A DNA stretch of 64,000 nucleotides from Lachnospiraceae bacterium A2 (GTDB lineage: Bacteria; Bacillota; Clostridia; Lachnospirales; Lachnospiraceae): the NCBI GenBank assembly GCA_000403315.2, contig KE159636.1:1834041-1898040 (forward strand), read 5' to 3'. Positions within the stretch are counted from its first letter, which is position 1. Every line of letters begins with the position of its first letter. A program made the translations under genes and the position numbers. The notes below the pieces were generated by a model. The model did no database searches. It saw only the letters and a list, made by a program, of their open reading frames with translations, and was not told where the DNA came from. Shown in pieces: positions 6,681 through 14,689 of this stretch.

Positions 6681-9020
6681 ATGGGAAAAAACTTGTTTTT
6701 GATCCGCGCAAACCTGCGCAAAGCAAAAGGCCAGACGGCGGCGGAATTTGTTCTGATCCTTTTGGCCGCAGGCATGGTGAATTTGTGGCTGATGCTCAGC
6801 CTTGATTACAGGCAGAATTTTGTCCGCTGCCATGGCCGCTTACATGGGGAGCATGTGACGGCCTGCGTGGAAGGCAGCGCCCGTGGGATGCAGGAATATA
6901 TTTCCAGGGTATTGGAGCAGGATGGGCGCGTAACGGAAACTTACATGGACAGTGTGATGTGCGCCGAAGGCAGCATTACGTACAACGGCTGGGAAACCAC
7001 CACAAATTTTATCCTGATGGAAAAAGGCAGGGCGCTTGGCCGCCCCATTGGAAGGTCGGAGCTGGTGGAGGACGCCGGGGTTCAGGAAGGGGTATACCTT
7101 CCCATGATTTTTAAGACAGGGGAGATTGCAGCCGGGAAGCAGGTCCAGCTAACCATTGGCGGCCATAAGGTGAGCTATACGGTATGCGGTTTTTTCAATA
7201 ATGCCATGGCAGGTTCCCATAACTGCGGGATGTGCCTGGTCCTGCTGACAGAACAGTGCTATCAGGACCTGGAGGGGAAGGGGTATGCGCCAAAGGCAGC
7301 GCTGGTTTCCGCGCGGCTTAAGGACAAATCAGGGAGCGAAGACGTGGAAACCATGCTGAACCGTGCAATTTCCGCAGCGTATCCGGACCGTTTTTCCGTA
7401 AGCAATTCCTACGCGCTGGTTTCCCAGTCCCGCTATATTTCCCAGATGATTTGTTCCGGGGTCCTCAGCGCCATGGCCTTCTTTGTCCTTCTGATTGTGG
7501 TGGTGGTAATAGCATCCAATATTATCCATTACATTCAGGAAAACATGAGGGACCTTGGGGTTTGGAAAGCCATGGGCTACCAGAGCAGGCAGTTAATGGG
7601 GGTCCTGCTGCAGCAGTTCCTTGGCCTTACGTGCCTTGCTGCCCTTGCCGGGGTATTGCTTTCTTACTGCCTGTTCCCAGCGCTGAATGGGATGATGGTA
7701 TCCCAGACAGGGATTCCTTATGAAGTGAGGTTCCTGCCGGCGCCCTTTTTGGCTACGCTGGGGGTTTTGTGCGGTACGGTGGCGTTTGCCGTATGGCTTC
7801 CGGCCCGCAGGATACGGAAAATACCCCCTATTGACGCCCTCCGCCAAGGGGTAAGGACCCACAGCTTTAGGCGCAGCCATATCCCTTTGGAGAGGACCAG
7901 GCTGCCGCTGACTGCCGCCCTTTCCTTAAAAACTACGTTATCCGGGATGAAATATAACCTGACTGTCTGCATTACAATGCTGGTCCTGTCTTTGGCCCTT
8001 GTGTTTTCCGGGCTGATGCTGGAAAATGTAATTGTGGATATGGCTCCGTTTTGCAACCTTGTAGTAGGGGAAAGCGCAGATGCCTGCATTAATATCAATG
8101 CAGGGGCAGAAACAGAATTTTTGCAGGAAATGGAACGGGACAGCCGTGTGGAGAAAATATACTTGTACCATACCCAAATGGCAGGGCAGGAAGGCGTAAG
8201 CCTTATGGTAAATATCTGCGATGATTTTTCGAAAGTAAATAACAAGGACGTAGTCATTCAGGGAAGGTTCCCGGAATTTGAAAATGAAATTGCAATTGCC
8301 GTAAAATATGCCAGGGAGCATGGCTTCCGGCTGGGGGATGAAATCAGGCTGGGCATGGGGGAGAAGGAAGGCGTTTACCTGATCTCCGGCTTTACGCAGG
8401 TTTCCAATAATCTGGGGAAAGACTGCCTGCTGACGCGGGAAGGGTATGGCAGGATTGGGAAGCTGGAAAACTTAAGCTACTATATAGAACTTTCCCCGGA
8501 GGTAACGGTGGACCGTTTTAACCAGGAAATCAGCGGCCGGTTTGGCAGGGAAGTCAATAAGGCGCAGAATATAGAAGAAACCGTCCTTGGGGTGTCGGCC
8601 GTATATGTGTCCCTGATGACAGCGATTGTAGCCGCAATCCTGTTCTTAAGCCTTCTGATTGTGATGTTTGTCATGTACCTTCTGGTGCGGTCCATACTGG
8701 GAAGCAAGAGGATGGAATATGGGGTGCTGAAGGCCCTTGGCTTTACCACGGCCCAGCTTATTGTCCAGACTGCCCTGAGTTTCCTGCCTGCGGTGGCGGT
8801 TTCGACGGCTGCAGGGCTGGTCCTCAGCAGCTTTGTGATTAATCCTTTGACAGCATTATTTTTAAGGGATTTAGGCATTGTAACGTGTAATTTCCGTGTG
8901 CCGGCAGGGTTTGTCGCAGCCGCAGGGGCCGGGCTGGTTGCATTTGCCTTTACCGCCGCCTGCCTGATGTCGCTGCGGATAAAACGGATTGTGCCGCGGT
9001 CTTTGTTGGCAAATGATTAG
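6681..9020 (+). CDS. FtsX-family ABC permease
   Basis: A 779-residue membrane protein. A membrane helix lies near residues 18-38 and is followed by a large outer domain (about 40-245). A first FtsX module with three helices comes next (about 250-385, containing QENMRDLGVWKAMGY), then a helix near 430, a second outer domain (about 455-640) and a second FtsX module (about 645-775, containing GSKRMEYGVLKALGF). Two FtsX modules and eight helices fit SalY/YknZ-type exporters rather than the ten-helix BceB. It lies 2 bp after the ATPase stop. I used ATG 6681; GTG 6672 is in frame but overlaps the ATPase gene. Confidence 0.88.
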   Translation: MGKNLFLIRANLRKAKGQTAAEFVLILLAAGMVNLWLMLSLDYRQNFVRCHGRLHGEHVTACVEGSARGMQEYISRVLEQDGRVTETYMDSVMCAEGSITYNGWETTTNFILMEKGRALGRPIGRSELVEDAGVQEGVYLPMIFKTGEIAAGKQVQLTIGGHKVSYTVCGFFNNAMAGSHNCGMCLVLLTEQCYQDLEGKGYAPKAALVSARLKDKSGSEDVETMLNRAISAAYPDRFSVSNSYALVSQSRYISQMICSGVLSAMAFFVLLIVVVVIASNIIHYIQENMRDLGVWKAMGYQSRQLMGVLLQQFLGLTCLAALAGVLLSYCLFPALNGMMVSQTGIPYEVRFLPAPFLATLGVLCGTVAFAVWLPARRIRKIPPIDALRQGVRTHSFRRSHIPLERTRLPLTAALSLKTTLSGMKYNLTVCITMLVLSLALVFSGLMLENVIVDMAPFCNLVVGESADACININAGAETEFLQEMERDSRVEKIYLYHTQMAGQEGVSLMVNICDDFSKVNNKDVVIQGRFPEFENEIAIAVKYAREHGFRLGDEIRLGMGEKEGVYLISGFTQVSNNLGKDCLLTREGYGRIGKLENLSYYIELSPEVTVDRFNQEISGRFGREVNKAQNIEETVLGVSAVYVSLMTAIVAAILFLSLLIVMFVMYLLVRSILGSKRMEYGVLKALGFTTAQLIVQTALSFLPAVAVSTAAGLVLSSFVINPLTALFLRDLGIVTCNFRVPAGFVAAAGAGLVAFAFTAACLMSLRIKRIVPRSLLAND

Positions 9021-9058
9021 CTGCTGCATAGATCCGGGCGCTGCGGGGATTTTAAAGA

Positions 9059-9102
9059 TTGTAATACACAGTATTTACAACGTCTTACAGGTATGGTATC
9101 AT
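9059..9102 (+). promoter_or_regulatory. Promoter and operator-like palindrome of the dinJ-yoeB pair
   Basis: A 22-bp imperfect palindrome (TTGTAATAC and GTATTTACAA arms, 9059-9080) overlaps a -35 box TTACAA, which is 16 bp before TATCAT (9097-9102). The position fits autorepression by the antitoxin. Confidence 0.5.
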
Positions 9103-9139
9103 TATAACAAGAATGCCAGAAAGGGAAGGGGGACTGTTT

Positions 9140-9397
9140 ATGGCGCAGACAACATTAAGCATACGGATTGATACAGATGATAAACGCAGGTTTGAAGCGT
9201 TCTGCAGGGAAACAGGCATGAATGTGTCAGTTGCGGTAAATATGTTTGTAAAATCTGTTTTACGGGAGCAAAGGCTGCCTTTTGAAATAACAACGGATCC
9301 GTTTTACAGTGAAGCCAATATGGAGCGGCTGAAAAAATCAATCGCGCAAATGGAAGAAACTGGCGGGACCATCCATGAGGTACCATACGATGGTTAA
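9140..9397 (+). CDS. RelB/DinJ-family antitoxin
   Basis: An 85-residue protein with a ribbon-helix-helix amino terminus (TTLSIRIDTDDKRRFEAFCRETGMNVSVAVNMFVKSVL) that should bind its own promoter, and a carboxy-terminal segment (about 55-85) that should wrap the toxin. VREQRLPFEI-type sequence after the second helix is characteristic of DinJ. ATG 9140 follows AAGGGAAGGGGGA; an earlier in-frame ATG at 9113 lacks a ribosome site. It overlaps the toxin gene by 8 bp, typical of a coupled toxin-antitoxin operon. The palindrome at 9059-9080 is the likely operator. Confidence 0.88.
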   Translation: MAQTTLSIRIDTDDKRRFEAFCRETGMNVSVAVNMFVKSVLREQRLPFEITTDPFYSEANMERLKKSIAQMEETGGTIHEVPYDG

Positions 9398-9653
9398 AGC
9401 ATGGACAGATGCAGCGTGGGAAGATTTTGAATATTGGACCCGGGAGGATAAAAAGACGTTTCGGCGTATTTTGCAGCTTCTGAAAGATATTGACCGGAAT
9501 GGGTATGAAGGCATCGGAAAGCCAGAACGGCTGTCTGGGGATTTGGCAGGATATTGGAGCAGGAGAATTGATGGAAAAAACAGGATTGTATATAAGATTG
9601 ACGGAGATACTATAAAAATTGTCCAGTGTGGCTCCCATTACCGGGATAAATAA
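9390..9653 (+). CDS. yoeB: YoeB-family mRNA interferase toxin
   Basis: An 87-residue RelE-fold endoribonuclease expected to cut mRNA in the ribosome. The family signature is clear: AWEDFEYWTREDKKT, KPERLSGDLAGYWSRRID and the tail VQCGSHYRDK. The catalytic set (Glu in KPERL/GIGKPE, Arg in WSRRI, His in SHYR) is kept, so it looks active. GAGG inside the antitoxin gene serves as ribosome site for ATG 9390; ATG 9375 is also in frame. Pairing of a DinJ-type antitoxin with YoeB rather than YefM is a mixed combination. Downstream is the palindromic repeat 9680-9770, which probably also ends the transcript. Confidence 0.88.
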   Translation: MVKAWTDAAWEDFEYWTREDKKTFRRILQLLKDIDRNGYEGIGKPERLSGDLAGYWSRRIDGKNRIVYKIDGDTIKIVQCGSHYRDK

Positions 9654-9679
9654 ATTTCCTTACTAAAATATTTCTATTT

Positions 9680-9770
9680 GGATTAGGTTGTCAAAAGCAC
9701 CTTTGGTGCGATGCCCATACCAATATATGGCATGGAGCGGGTGCGGCGCACCCTTTTGGCGCCCTAATCC
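9680..9770. repeat. Palindromic intergenic repeat, full copy
   Basis: A 91-bp element bounded by GGATTAGG and CCTAATCC, with inner arms AGCACCTTTGGTGCG and GCGCACCCTTTTGGCGCC around CCATACCAATATATGGCATGG. A T run follows on the plus side, so between convergent yoeB and lacI-type genes it may also act as a terminator. Related copies are at 1507, 53151 and 61986. Confidence 0.65.
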
Positions 9771-9805
9771 TTTTTCTATGCATTTCACCAAAACGCCCCA
9801 AGCCC

Positions 9806-10804
9806 TCACAACGCAGAAGTAGATTCCCGGATAATAAGCTCTGTCCCCAATATCAAAGGCTTGGGCGCCACGTTCGGCGCATGTATCATCTCAATTAAAA
9901 TCTCACAGGAAGAATACCCTTCCTGAAAGCTGGGCTGGCTGACTGTCGTAATAGACGGCGTCGTCAGCATGGAAAATGCAATATTGTCAAAGCCAACCAC
10001 CATAATGTCCCGGGGGATATTGAGGTTGTATTTCTTGGCGGCGCGGATGACTGTGGCGGCAAAAATATCAGAAATCACAAAAAAAGCATTTGGGCAGGGG
10101 TCGGAGTTCAGGAGCCTGCACACAGCGGAATAAGCCATCTCATAATTAATTTCCGGGAGGGAAACAATCCAGTTCTGGGGGATGAAAATGTCTTTCCTGT
10201 GGAGGACGTTTAAGAACCCTTCCTGCCGTTTGCGGGCATAGTTGAAGCTGTAAGGCCCGTTAATCAGGGAAATTTTGTTCCTCCCGCAGCTTAACAGGTA
10301 TTCGGTAGCCATCTCGGCGGCAGCCACGTCGTCAATGGTGACATAAGGGTAATCTGCCTGCTCGTTGTACTCGCAGCACTGGATCAGCGGCGCAATGGCG
10401 CGTATTTGTTCCAAAAGGCTTTCATGGATGCAGCTTACCAGTATGACCCCGGCGGCATTTGCGCTGCGCAGAAGGCTTAAGAAGCTGCGGATAGTGTTGC
10501 GGTTAATGGGGGTTACGTGGATAAGCAGGTTATATCCCTGCGCCTGCGCGGACACGTTTGCCCCCTGTATGACTGACTGGTAGAAAGCATTGCTGATTTC
10601 CGGGAGGTTCAGGATAATGGTATGCCGGGAAGGCTCCGCAGGCTTTGTGGGCTCGTATTCGTAACCGAGGGCAGACATTGCTTCTTCCACCAGTTGTACC
10701 GTTTCCGGCTTTACAAGGGAGCGGTGGTTGATGACACGGGACACGGTGGCGGCGGACACCCCGGCCTTGTGGGAAATATCTGAAACAGTTATCTTTTTTT
10801 TCAT
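9806..10804 (-). CDS. LacI-family transcriptional regulator
   Basis: A 332-residue regulator. The amino-terminal helix-turn-helix (ITVSDISHKAGVSAATVSRVINH, about residues 4-26) and hinge helix are followed by a periplasmic-binding-protein-like sugar domain (about 60-330) with VVGFDNIAFSMLTTPSITTV, a family hallmark. It is divergent from the oxidoreductase, isomerase and sugar ABC genes at 11214-17229, so it is the likely repressor of that set. The ligand is probably a sugar or sugar-derived intermediate; identity unknown. Confidence 0.9.
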   Translation of the reverse strand: MKKKITVSDISHKAGVSAATVSRVINHRSLVKPETVQLVEEAMSALGYEYEPTKPAEPSRHTIILNLPEISNAFYQSVIQGANVSAQAQGYNLLIHVTPINRNTIRSFLSLLRSANAAGVILVSCIHESLLEQIRAIAPLIQCCEYNEQADYPYVTIDDVAAAEMATEYLLSCGRNKISLINGPYSFNYARKRQEGFLNVLHRKDIFIPQNWIVSLPEINYEMAYSAVCRLLNSDPCPNAFFVISDIFAATVIRAAKKYNLNIPRDIMVVGFDNIAFSMLTTPSITTVSQPSFQEGYSSCEILIEMIHAPNVAPKPLILGTELIIRESTSAL

Positions 10805-10848
10805 GTCAAATGTGGACTCCTTCTCTATGGTAAATCTGTATCATACAT

Positions 10849-10918
10849 TAGGGCGTATTTGGACGTTCATTCCTGCAGTTTTCAGACACGCTTTAGGGCA
10901 TGGGCGTGCCTCGCTTAA
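10849..10918. repeat. GGGCGTGTCTGAAAA palindromic repeat, copy 1
   Basis: TAGGGCGTATTTGGACGTTC and GTTTTCAGACACGCTTTA form imperfect inverted arms around CATTCCTGCA, followed by GGGCATGGGCG. The same unit lies inverted at 13171-13233, and one arm at 33787-33810. It stands in the divergent region between the LacI gene and its probable targets. Confidence 0.6.
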
Positions 10919-11121
10919 CTTTCTGTTATTGTAAAGCAATTTCCATATTTTGTAAAGAAAAATGAAAAGTATTTTTGGAGCACGAATCCTATTTAAGAAA
11001 GTTATGAAAACTAATTGAAAATATTTCTGAAAAACAAATTATTTCCTGTAAGAAATAGACAAATAGCAGGAAAAACCCTTGGATAAATCTAATAAAATGT
11101 GCAAAACACACAAAAAATAAG

Positions 11122-11150
11122 TTGATTACATCTGTTTGATATGGTATTAT
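11122..11150 (+). promoter_or_regulatory. Sigma-A promoter of the oxidoreductase gene
   Basis: TTGATT (11122-11127), 17 bp, TATTAT (11145-11150). The AT-rich stretch 10920-11210 between the two divergent genes holds no gene. Short repeats of GAAAGAAATA lie between the -10 box and the ATG; a clear LacI operator was not recognised. Confidence 0.65.
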
Positions 11151-11213
11151 GCATGAAAGAAATAAATGAAATATTTATGAAAGAAATATGAAAAATGAAA
11201 GGAAAGAACGCTG

Positions 11214-12257
11214 ATGAAAGTAGGAATTATTGGGTGCGGGAAGATCGCCCAGGTCCGGCACATCCCGGAATACTGTGGGAATGGACATGCAGAAATCGCC
11301 GGGTATTATGACTTTAACATGGAGCGGGCAAAGGGGCTTGCAGGGCAGTTCGGGGGGAAAGCGTATGGTTCCGTGGAAGAATTGCTGGCAGATGGGGGGA
11401 TTGACGCCGTTAGCGTGTGCGTTTCAAACCACGCCCATGCAGAAATCACCATAAAAGCCCTGCGGGCTGGCAAGCATGTGCTTTGCGAGAAGCCCATGGC
11501 GGTAACGCTTGCCGACTGCATAGAGATGGCCGAGGAAGCCAGGAAAGCCGGAAAGCTGCTGATGATTGGGCAGAACCAGCGTTTTGCCAAAGCCCATGTG
11601 CGGGCAAAGCAGCTCATCCAGGAAGGGGCAATCGGGGACGTGATTACCTTTAAGACGAATTTCGGGCATGGTGGGCCGGAAACCTGGAGCATTGACCCGG
11701 GGGCAAATAGCTGGTTTTTTGACAAAGAAAAAGCGGTGATGGGAGCCATGGCAGACCTGGGCATCCATAAGACTGACTTGATCCAGTACCTTCTGGGCAG
11801 CAGGATTGTGGAAACCACGGCAAAGGTGGTTACTCTGGACAAGCGGGACGCTTCCGGCAGCCTGATTGGGGTGGACGACAATGCCATCTGCATTTACCAA
11901 ATGGAAAACGGCGTGCTTGGGACCATGACGGCAAGCTGGACCTATTATGGGGCGGAGGACAATTCCACAGTGCTGTATGGGAAAGAAGGCATTATGAAGC
12001 TGTATGACGACCCGGATTACTCCATTACCATTCTTACAAAGGACGGGGACCGGATCCTCTATGACATTGATAAGATACAGACCAATGACAACCAGACAAA
12101 ATCAGGGATTATCGACGAATTTGTGGAAGCGGCTATGGAGGGACGGAGCTCCGCCGTGGACGGGAGCGACGTGCTGAATGCAATGCGGGCTGTATTCGCC
12201 AGCATAGAATCCAGTGAAAAGGGCGTGACAGTAAAAGTAACGGGAGGTGCGGCATGA
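11214..12257 (+). CDS. Gfo/Idh/MocA-family sugar dehydrogenase
   Basis: A 347-residue NAD(P)-dependent oxidoreductase. The Rossmann domain opens with MKVGIIGCGKIAQVRHIPEY (GxGxxA-type loop), followed by the family's catalytic region HVLCEKPMAV (Lys about 93). The carboxy-terminal domain has GAMADLGIHKTDLIQYLLG, carrying the conserved His used in catalysis. Families of this kind oxidise myo-inositol, glucose or related sugars, or epimerise them. The 4-bp overlap with a TIM-barrel isomerase and the sugar importer downstream indicate a sugar or inositol catabolic pathway. The exact substrate cannot be told. Confidence 0.9.
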   Translation: MKVGIIGCGKIAQVRHIPEYCGNGHAEIAGYYDFNMERAKGLAGQFGGKAYGSVEELLADGGIDAVSVCVSNHAHAEITIKALRAGKHVLCEKPMAVTLADCIEMAEEARKAGKLLMIGQNQRFAKAHVRAKQLIQEGAIGDVITFKTNFGHGGPETWSIDPGANSWFFDKEKAVMGAMADLGIHKTDLIQYLLGSRIVETTAKVVTLDKRDASGSLIGVDDNAICIYQMENGVLGTMTASWTYYGAEDNSTVLYGKEGIMKLYDDPDYSITILTKDGDRILYDIDKIQTNDNQTKSGIIDEFVEAAMEGRSSAVDGSDVLNAMRAVFASIESSEKGVTVKVTGGAA

Positions 12258-13168
12258 AATTAGGCTTGCTGAGTGCGATTTTGGAAGGGTATTCCTTTGA
12301 GGAAATGATAGATATTGTATCGGGCATGGGTTTTGCCTGTGTGGAGGTGGCATGCTGGCCGCAAGGGAAAGCAGAGCGGAGGTATGCAGGCGTCAGCCAT
12401 ATTGACGTGGAGCATCTGGACGCAGAAGAAGCAGGGCGGATCCTTAGCTATTGCAGGGAGCGGAAGGTGGAAATTTCATCGCTGGGCTATTATCCCAATA
12501 CCATGGATCCCGACAGGGAGAAACGGGAGGGCTATATCAGCCACCTGATGAAGCTGATTGACGCCAGCGCCCTTCTGGATGTCAACATGGTTACCACGTT
12601 TATCGGGAGGGACCAGAGCAAATCCGTAGAAAAGAACCTGGAGCTGGTAAAGGGAATCTGGCCGCCAATCCTTGCCCATGCAAAGGAGAAAGGGGTAAAA
12701 GTTGCCATTGAAAACTGCCCCATGCTGTTCGGGGAGGACCAGTGGCCCGGCGGGCATAACCTGATGACGACCCCGGAAAACTGGAAAAAAATATTTGATA
12801 TCCTTCCGGACAGTAACCTTGGGATTAATTACGACCCATCCCATTTTGTGTGGCAGATGGTGGATTACATCCAGCCCCTTTACGAATTCCGGGACAAAAT
12901 TTTCCATGTCCATTACAAGGATATTAAAATGTACCCGGAGAAGCTCAAAAGGGCTGGGACTATGGCGTATCCCCTGGAATATATGTCCCCGAAAATCCCG
13001 GGTCTTGGGGATGTGGACTGGGCGAAATTTGTAAGCGCCCTCACTGATATCGGCTATAACGGGTATGCCTGCATAGAAGTAGAGGACAAGGCGTTTGAGG
13101 GAAGCCGGGAACGGGTGCTGGAGAGCATACGCCTTTCCAAGCGGTATCTGGAACAGTTTGTGGTTTAA
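12254..13168 (+). CDS. Sugar phosphate isomerase/epimerase (xylose isomerase-like TIM barrel)
   Basis: A 304-residue AP-endonuclease-2/xylose-isomerase-like barrel. It starts MKLGLLSAILEGYSFEEMID and shows metal-site motifs: VAIENCPM (Glu), GINYDPSHFVWQ (Asp, His), FHVHYKD (His) and ACIEVEDKAF (Glu) near the end. Related proteins act on inosose, ketoses or ketose phosphates. ATG overlaps the stop of the dehydrogenase gene (ATGA), so both enzymes are translationally coupled and very likely act in one pathway. Confidence 0.87.
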   Translation: MKLGLLSAILEGYSFEEMIDIVSGMGFACVEVACWPQGKAERRYAGVSHIDVEHLDAEEAGRILSYCRERKVEISSLGYYPNTMDPDREKREGYISHLMKLIDASALLDVNMVTTFIGRDQSKSVEKNLELVKGIWPPILAHAKEKGVKVAIENCPMLFGEDQWPGGHNLMTTPENWKKIFDILPDSNLGINYDPSHFVWQMVDYIQPLYEFRDKIFHVHYKDIKMYPEKLKRAGTMAYPLEYMSPKIPGLGDVDWAKFVSALTDIGYNGYACIEVEDKAFEGSRERVLESIRLSKRYLEQFVV

Positions 13169-13170
13169 CC

Positions 13171-13233
13171 CGCCCATGCCGCATTAGGGCGTGTCTGAAA
13201 ATTGTAGGAATGAATTTTCAAACACGTTCTAGG
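13171..13233. repeat. GGGCGTGTCTGAAAA palindromic repeat, copy 2
   Basis: CGCCCATGCC is followed by TTAGGGCGTGTCTGAAAATT, a centre GTAGGAATG and AATTTTCAAACACGTTCTA. It is the inverted counterpart of 10849-10918, so the pair brackets the dehydrogenase-isomerase genes in opposite orientation. Confidence 0.6.
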
Positions 13234-13302
13234 ATGGTGCGCAGGCATGGCTTAGGGAAAAAGGATTGGGAGCCATAAATAATAGAAGGAAAAGGCAATT
13301 GT

Positions 13303-13341
13303 ATAAAACAGAAGCATGGGGATGCTATGCGCCTGTTTTAT
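13303..13341 (+). promoter_or_regulatory. Stem-loop ahead of the binding-protein gene
   Basis: ATAAAACAG pairs with CTGTTTTAT around an inner stem AGCAT/ATGCT. There is no T run, so it is more likely an mRNA leader structure or processing signal than a terminator. Confidence 0.35.
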
Positions 13342-13377
13342 GATAGAAACAAAAAACAGAAAAGGGAGGAAACATCA

Positions 13378-14541
13378 ATGAAGAAAAAACTGGTATCAAT
13401 TTTTTTGGCGGCTGCAATGGTTATGGCATTTGCAGCAGGCTGCGGCAACGGGAACACCGGGAACTCGGAATCTAAGGATGTGGAAGGAAACTCCGGGGAA
13501 GAAGCAGGAGATTCAGAAGAAGCAGGCGGATCGGAGGAAGCAGGGGATTCTGAAACCAAGACAGAAGGCTCCAAGCACATTTATGTGCTGACAGCCCCGG
13601 AAGACCATGGCTGGACAGGCTCCGTGGCAAAATTTGCCAAAGAAAAAATCGGCGAGGTAAACGAGGATGGCACTTATGAAGCAGAACTGATTACCTCCGC
13701 ATCTGCAGCAGAGCAGATTACAAATATTGAAGATATCATTTCCAAAGGGGAAAGCGACATTGCCGTTGTCATACAGCCAATCGACGATACGGTGCAGTCC
13801 GCAGTGCAGGGCCTTGTAGACGCTGGGATACCTTATGTTGCATTTGACCGCATTATTGACGGCGTGGCATCTTCCGCAGTTGCCAACGTAAAAGGCGACA
13901 ACGAAGGGATTGGCGTTGCAGCCGCTGCTTACTATGTATCGCTTGGCATGAAGCCGGGGGATAAAGTATATGTGTACCAGGGAGATACTTCTTCCGTTAC
14001 GACGCTGCGCGACCAGGGCTTTACAAAATACCTGACGGGCGAAGCGGAATTTGAAGGCAAGAAAATTGACGACGCTGCAAAATGGACAGAGGACGATTTG
14101 AAATCCATTACATATTCCGGGGCTATGAACTGGAGCCGCTCCGACACAAAGACGTCCTTTGAGTCCCTGATGGGCGACAAGGCAAATGCAGAAATCAAGT
14201 GGTTTTATGCAGAGGACGACGAGCTCGCAATGGGGATCCTGGAAGCTTTGAACGGCGGTGGGATTGACGAAGGCACAAAGGAAGCGTTCCTTGCCAATAA
14301 GCCTGCCCTTAGCGGCTGCGGCGGACTGGACGAGTTCTATGCCGTGCTCCGCGGGGAATCCTATGAGGATCTGGCAGGGAGCTTCTCCGGCTTAGTATCC
14401 GTTACATACAGCCCATCCATGATCCAGACAGCCATCCAAGATATGGTGGATTATCTGGATGGCAAAGAAGTGACACAGGACCACGTCATTGAATGTGAAA
14501 ATGTGACGGCTGAAAACGTAAGCGAATACCCATCCTTCTAA
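13378..14541 (+). CDS. Sugar ABC transporter substrate-binding lipoprotein
   Basis: A 387-residue extracellular receptor. The signal peptide (MKKKLVSIFLAAAMVMAFAAGC) ends in lipobox AAGC, so the protein is lipid-anchored. A Glu/Ser/Gly-rich linker (about 23-60) leads to a Periplasmic_BP_4-type domain, beginning HIYVLTAPEDHGWTGSVAKF, with DDTVQSAVQGLVDAGIPYV and a late GGLDEFYAVLRGE. This is the RbsB/ChvE/XylF cluster binding pentoses or hexoses. ATG 13378 follows AAAGGGAGGA; an upstream in-frame start at 13327 would hide the signal peptide. It works with the ATPase and permease that follow. Confidence 0.9.
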   Translation: MKKKLVSIFLAAAMVMAFAAGCGNGNTGNSESKDVEGNSGEEAGDSEEAGGSEEAGDSETKTEGSKHIYVLTAPEDHGWTGSVAKFAKEKIGEVNEDGTYEAELITSASAAEQITNIEDIISKGESDIAVVIQPIDDTVQSAVQGLVDAGIPYVAFDRIIDGVASSAVANVKGDNEGIGVAAAAYYVSLGMKPGDKVYVYQGDTSSVTTLRDQGFTKYLTGEAEFEGKKIDDAAKWTEDDLKSITYSGAMNWSRSDTKTSFESLMGDKANAEIKWFYAEDDELAMGILEALNGGGIDEGTKEAFLANKPALSGCGGLDEFYAVLRGESYEDLAGSFSGLVSVTYSPSMIQTAIQDMVDYLDGKEVTQDHVIECENVTAENVSEYPSF

Positions 14542-14570
14542 GAAGGGATCCGGGAAAGCCCAGCCTGAAA

Positions 14571-14600
14571 GGGATGCTGCAGAATGCTTTGCGGCATCCC
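14571..14600 (+). promoter_or_regulatory. Stem-loop between binding protein and ATPase genes
   Basis: GGGATGC pairs with GCATCCC around an inner GCA/TGC stem, without a T run. Such hairpins often stabilise the binding-protein mRNA and lower expression of the downstream ATPase and permease. Confidence 0.45.
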
Positions 14601-14689
14601 CTTAGGGGAATGTCTGGAAGGGTGGGCGCTTTGGATTGCCGGTGTATGGAAAAAGCTCATTGAATTGCAAAGGAATAGGAGGGATAGGA

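Noticed and set aside
13303..13341. Intrinsic terminator before the sugar-binding protein gene
   Set aside because: The stem is not followed by T residues and is AT-rich at its base, so it was listed only as a leader stem-loop.
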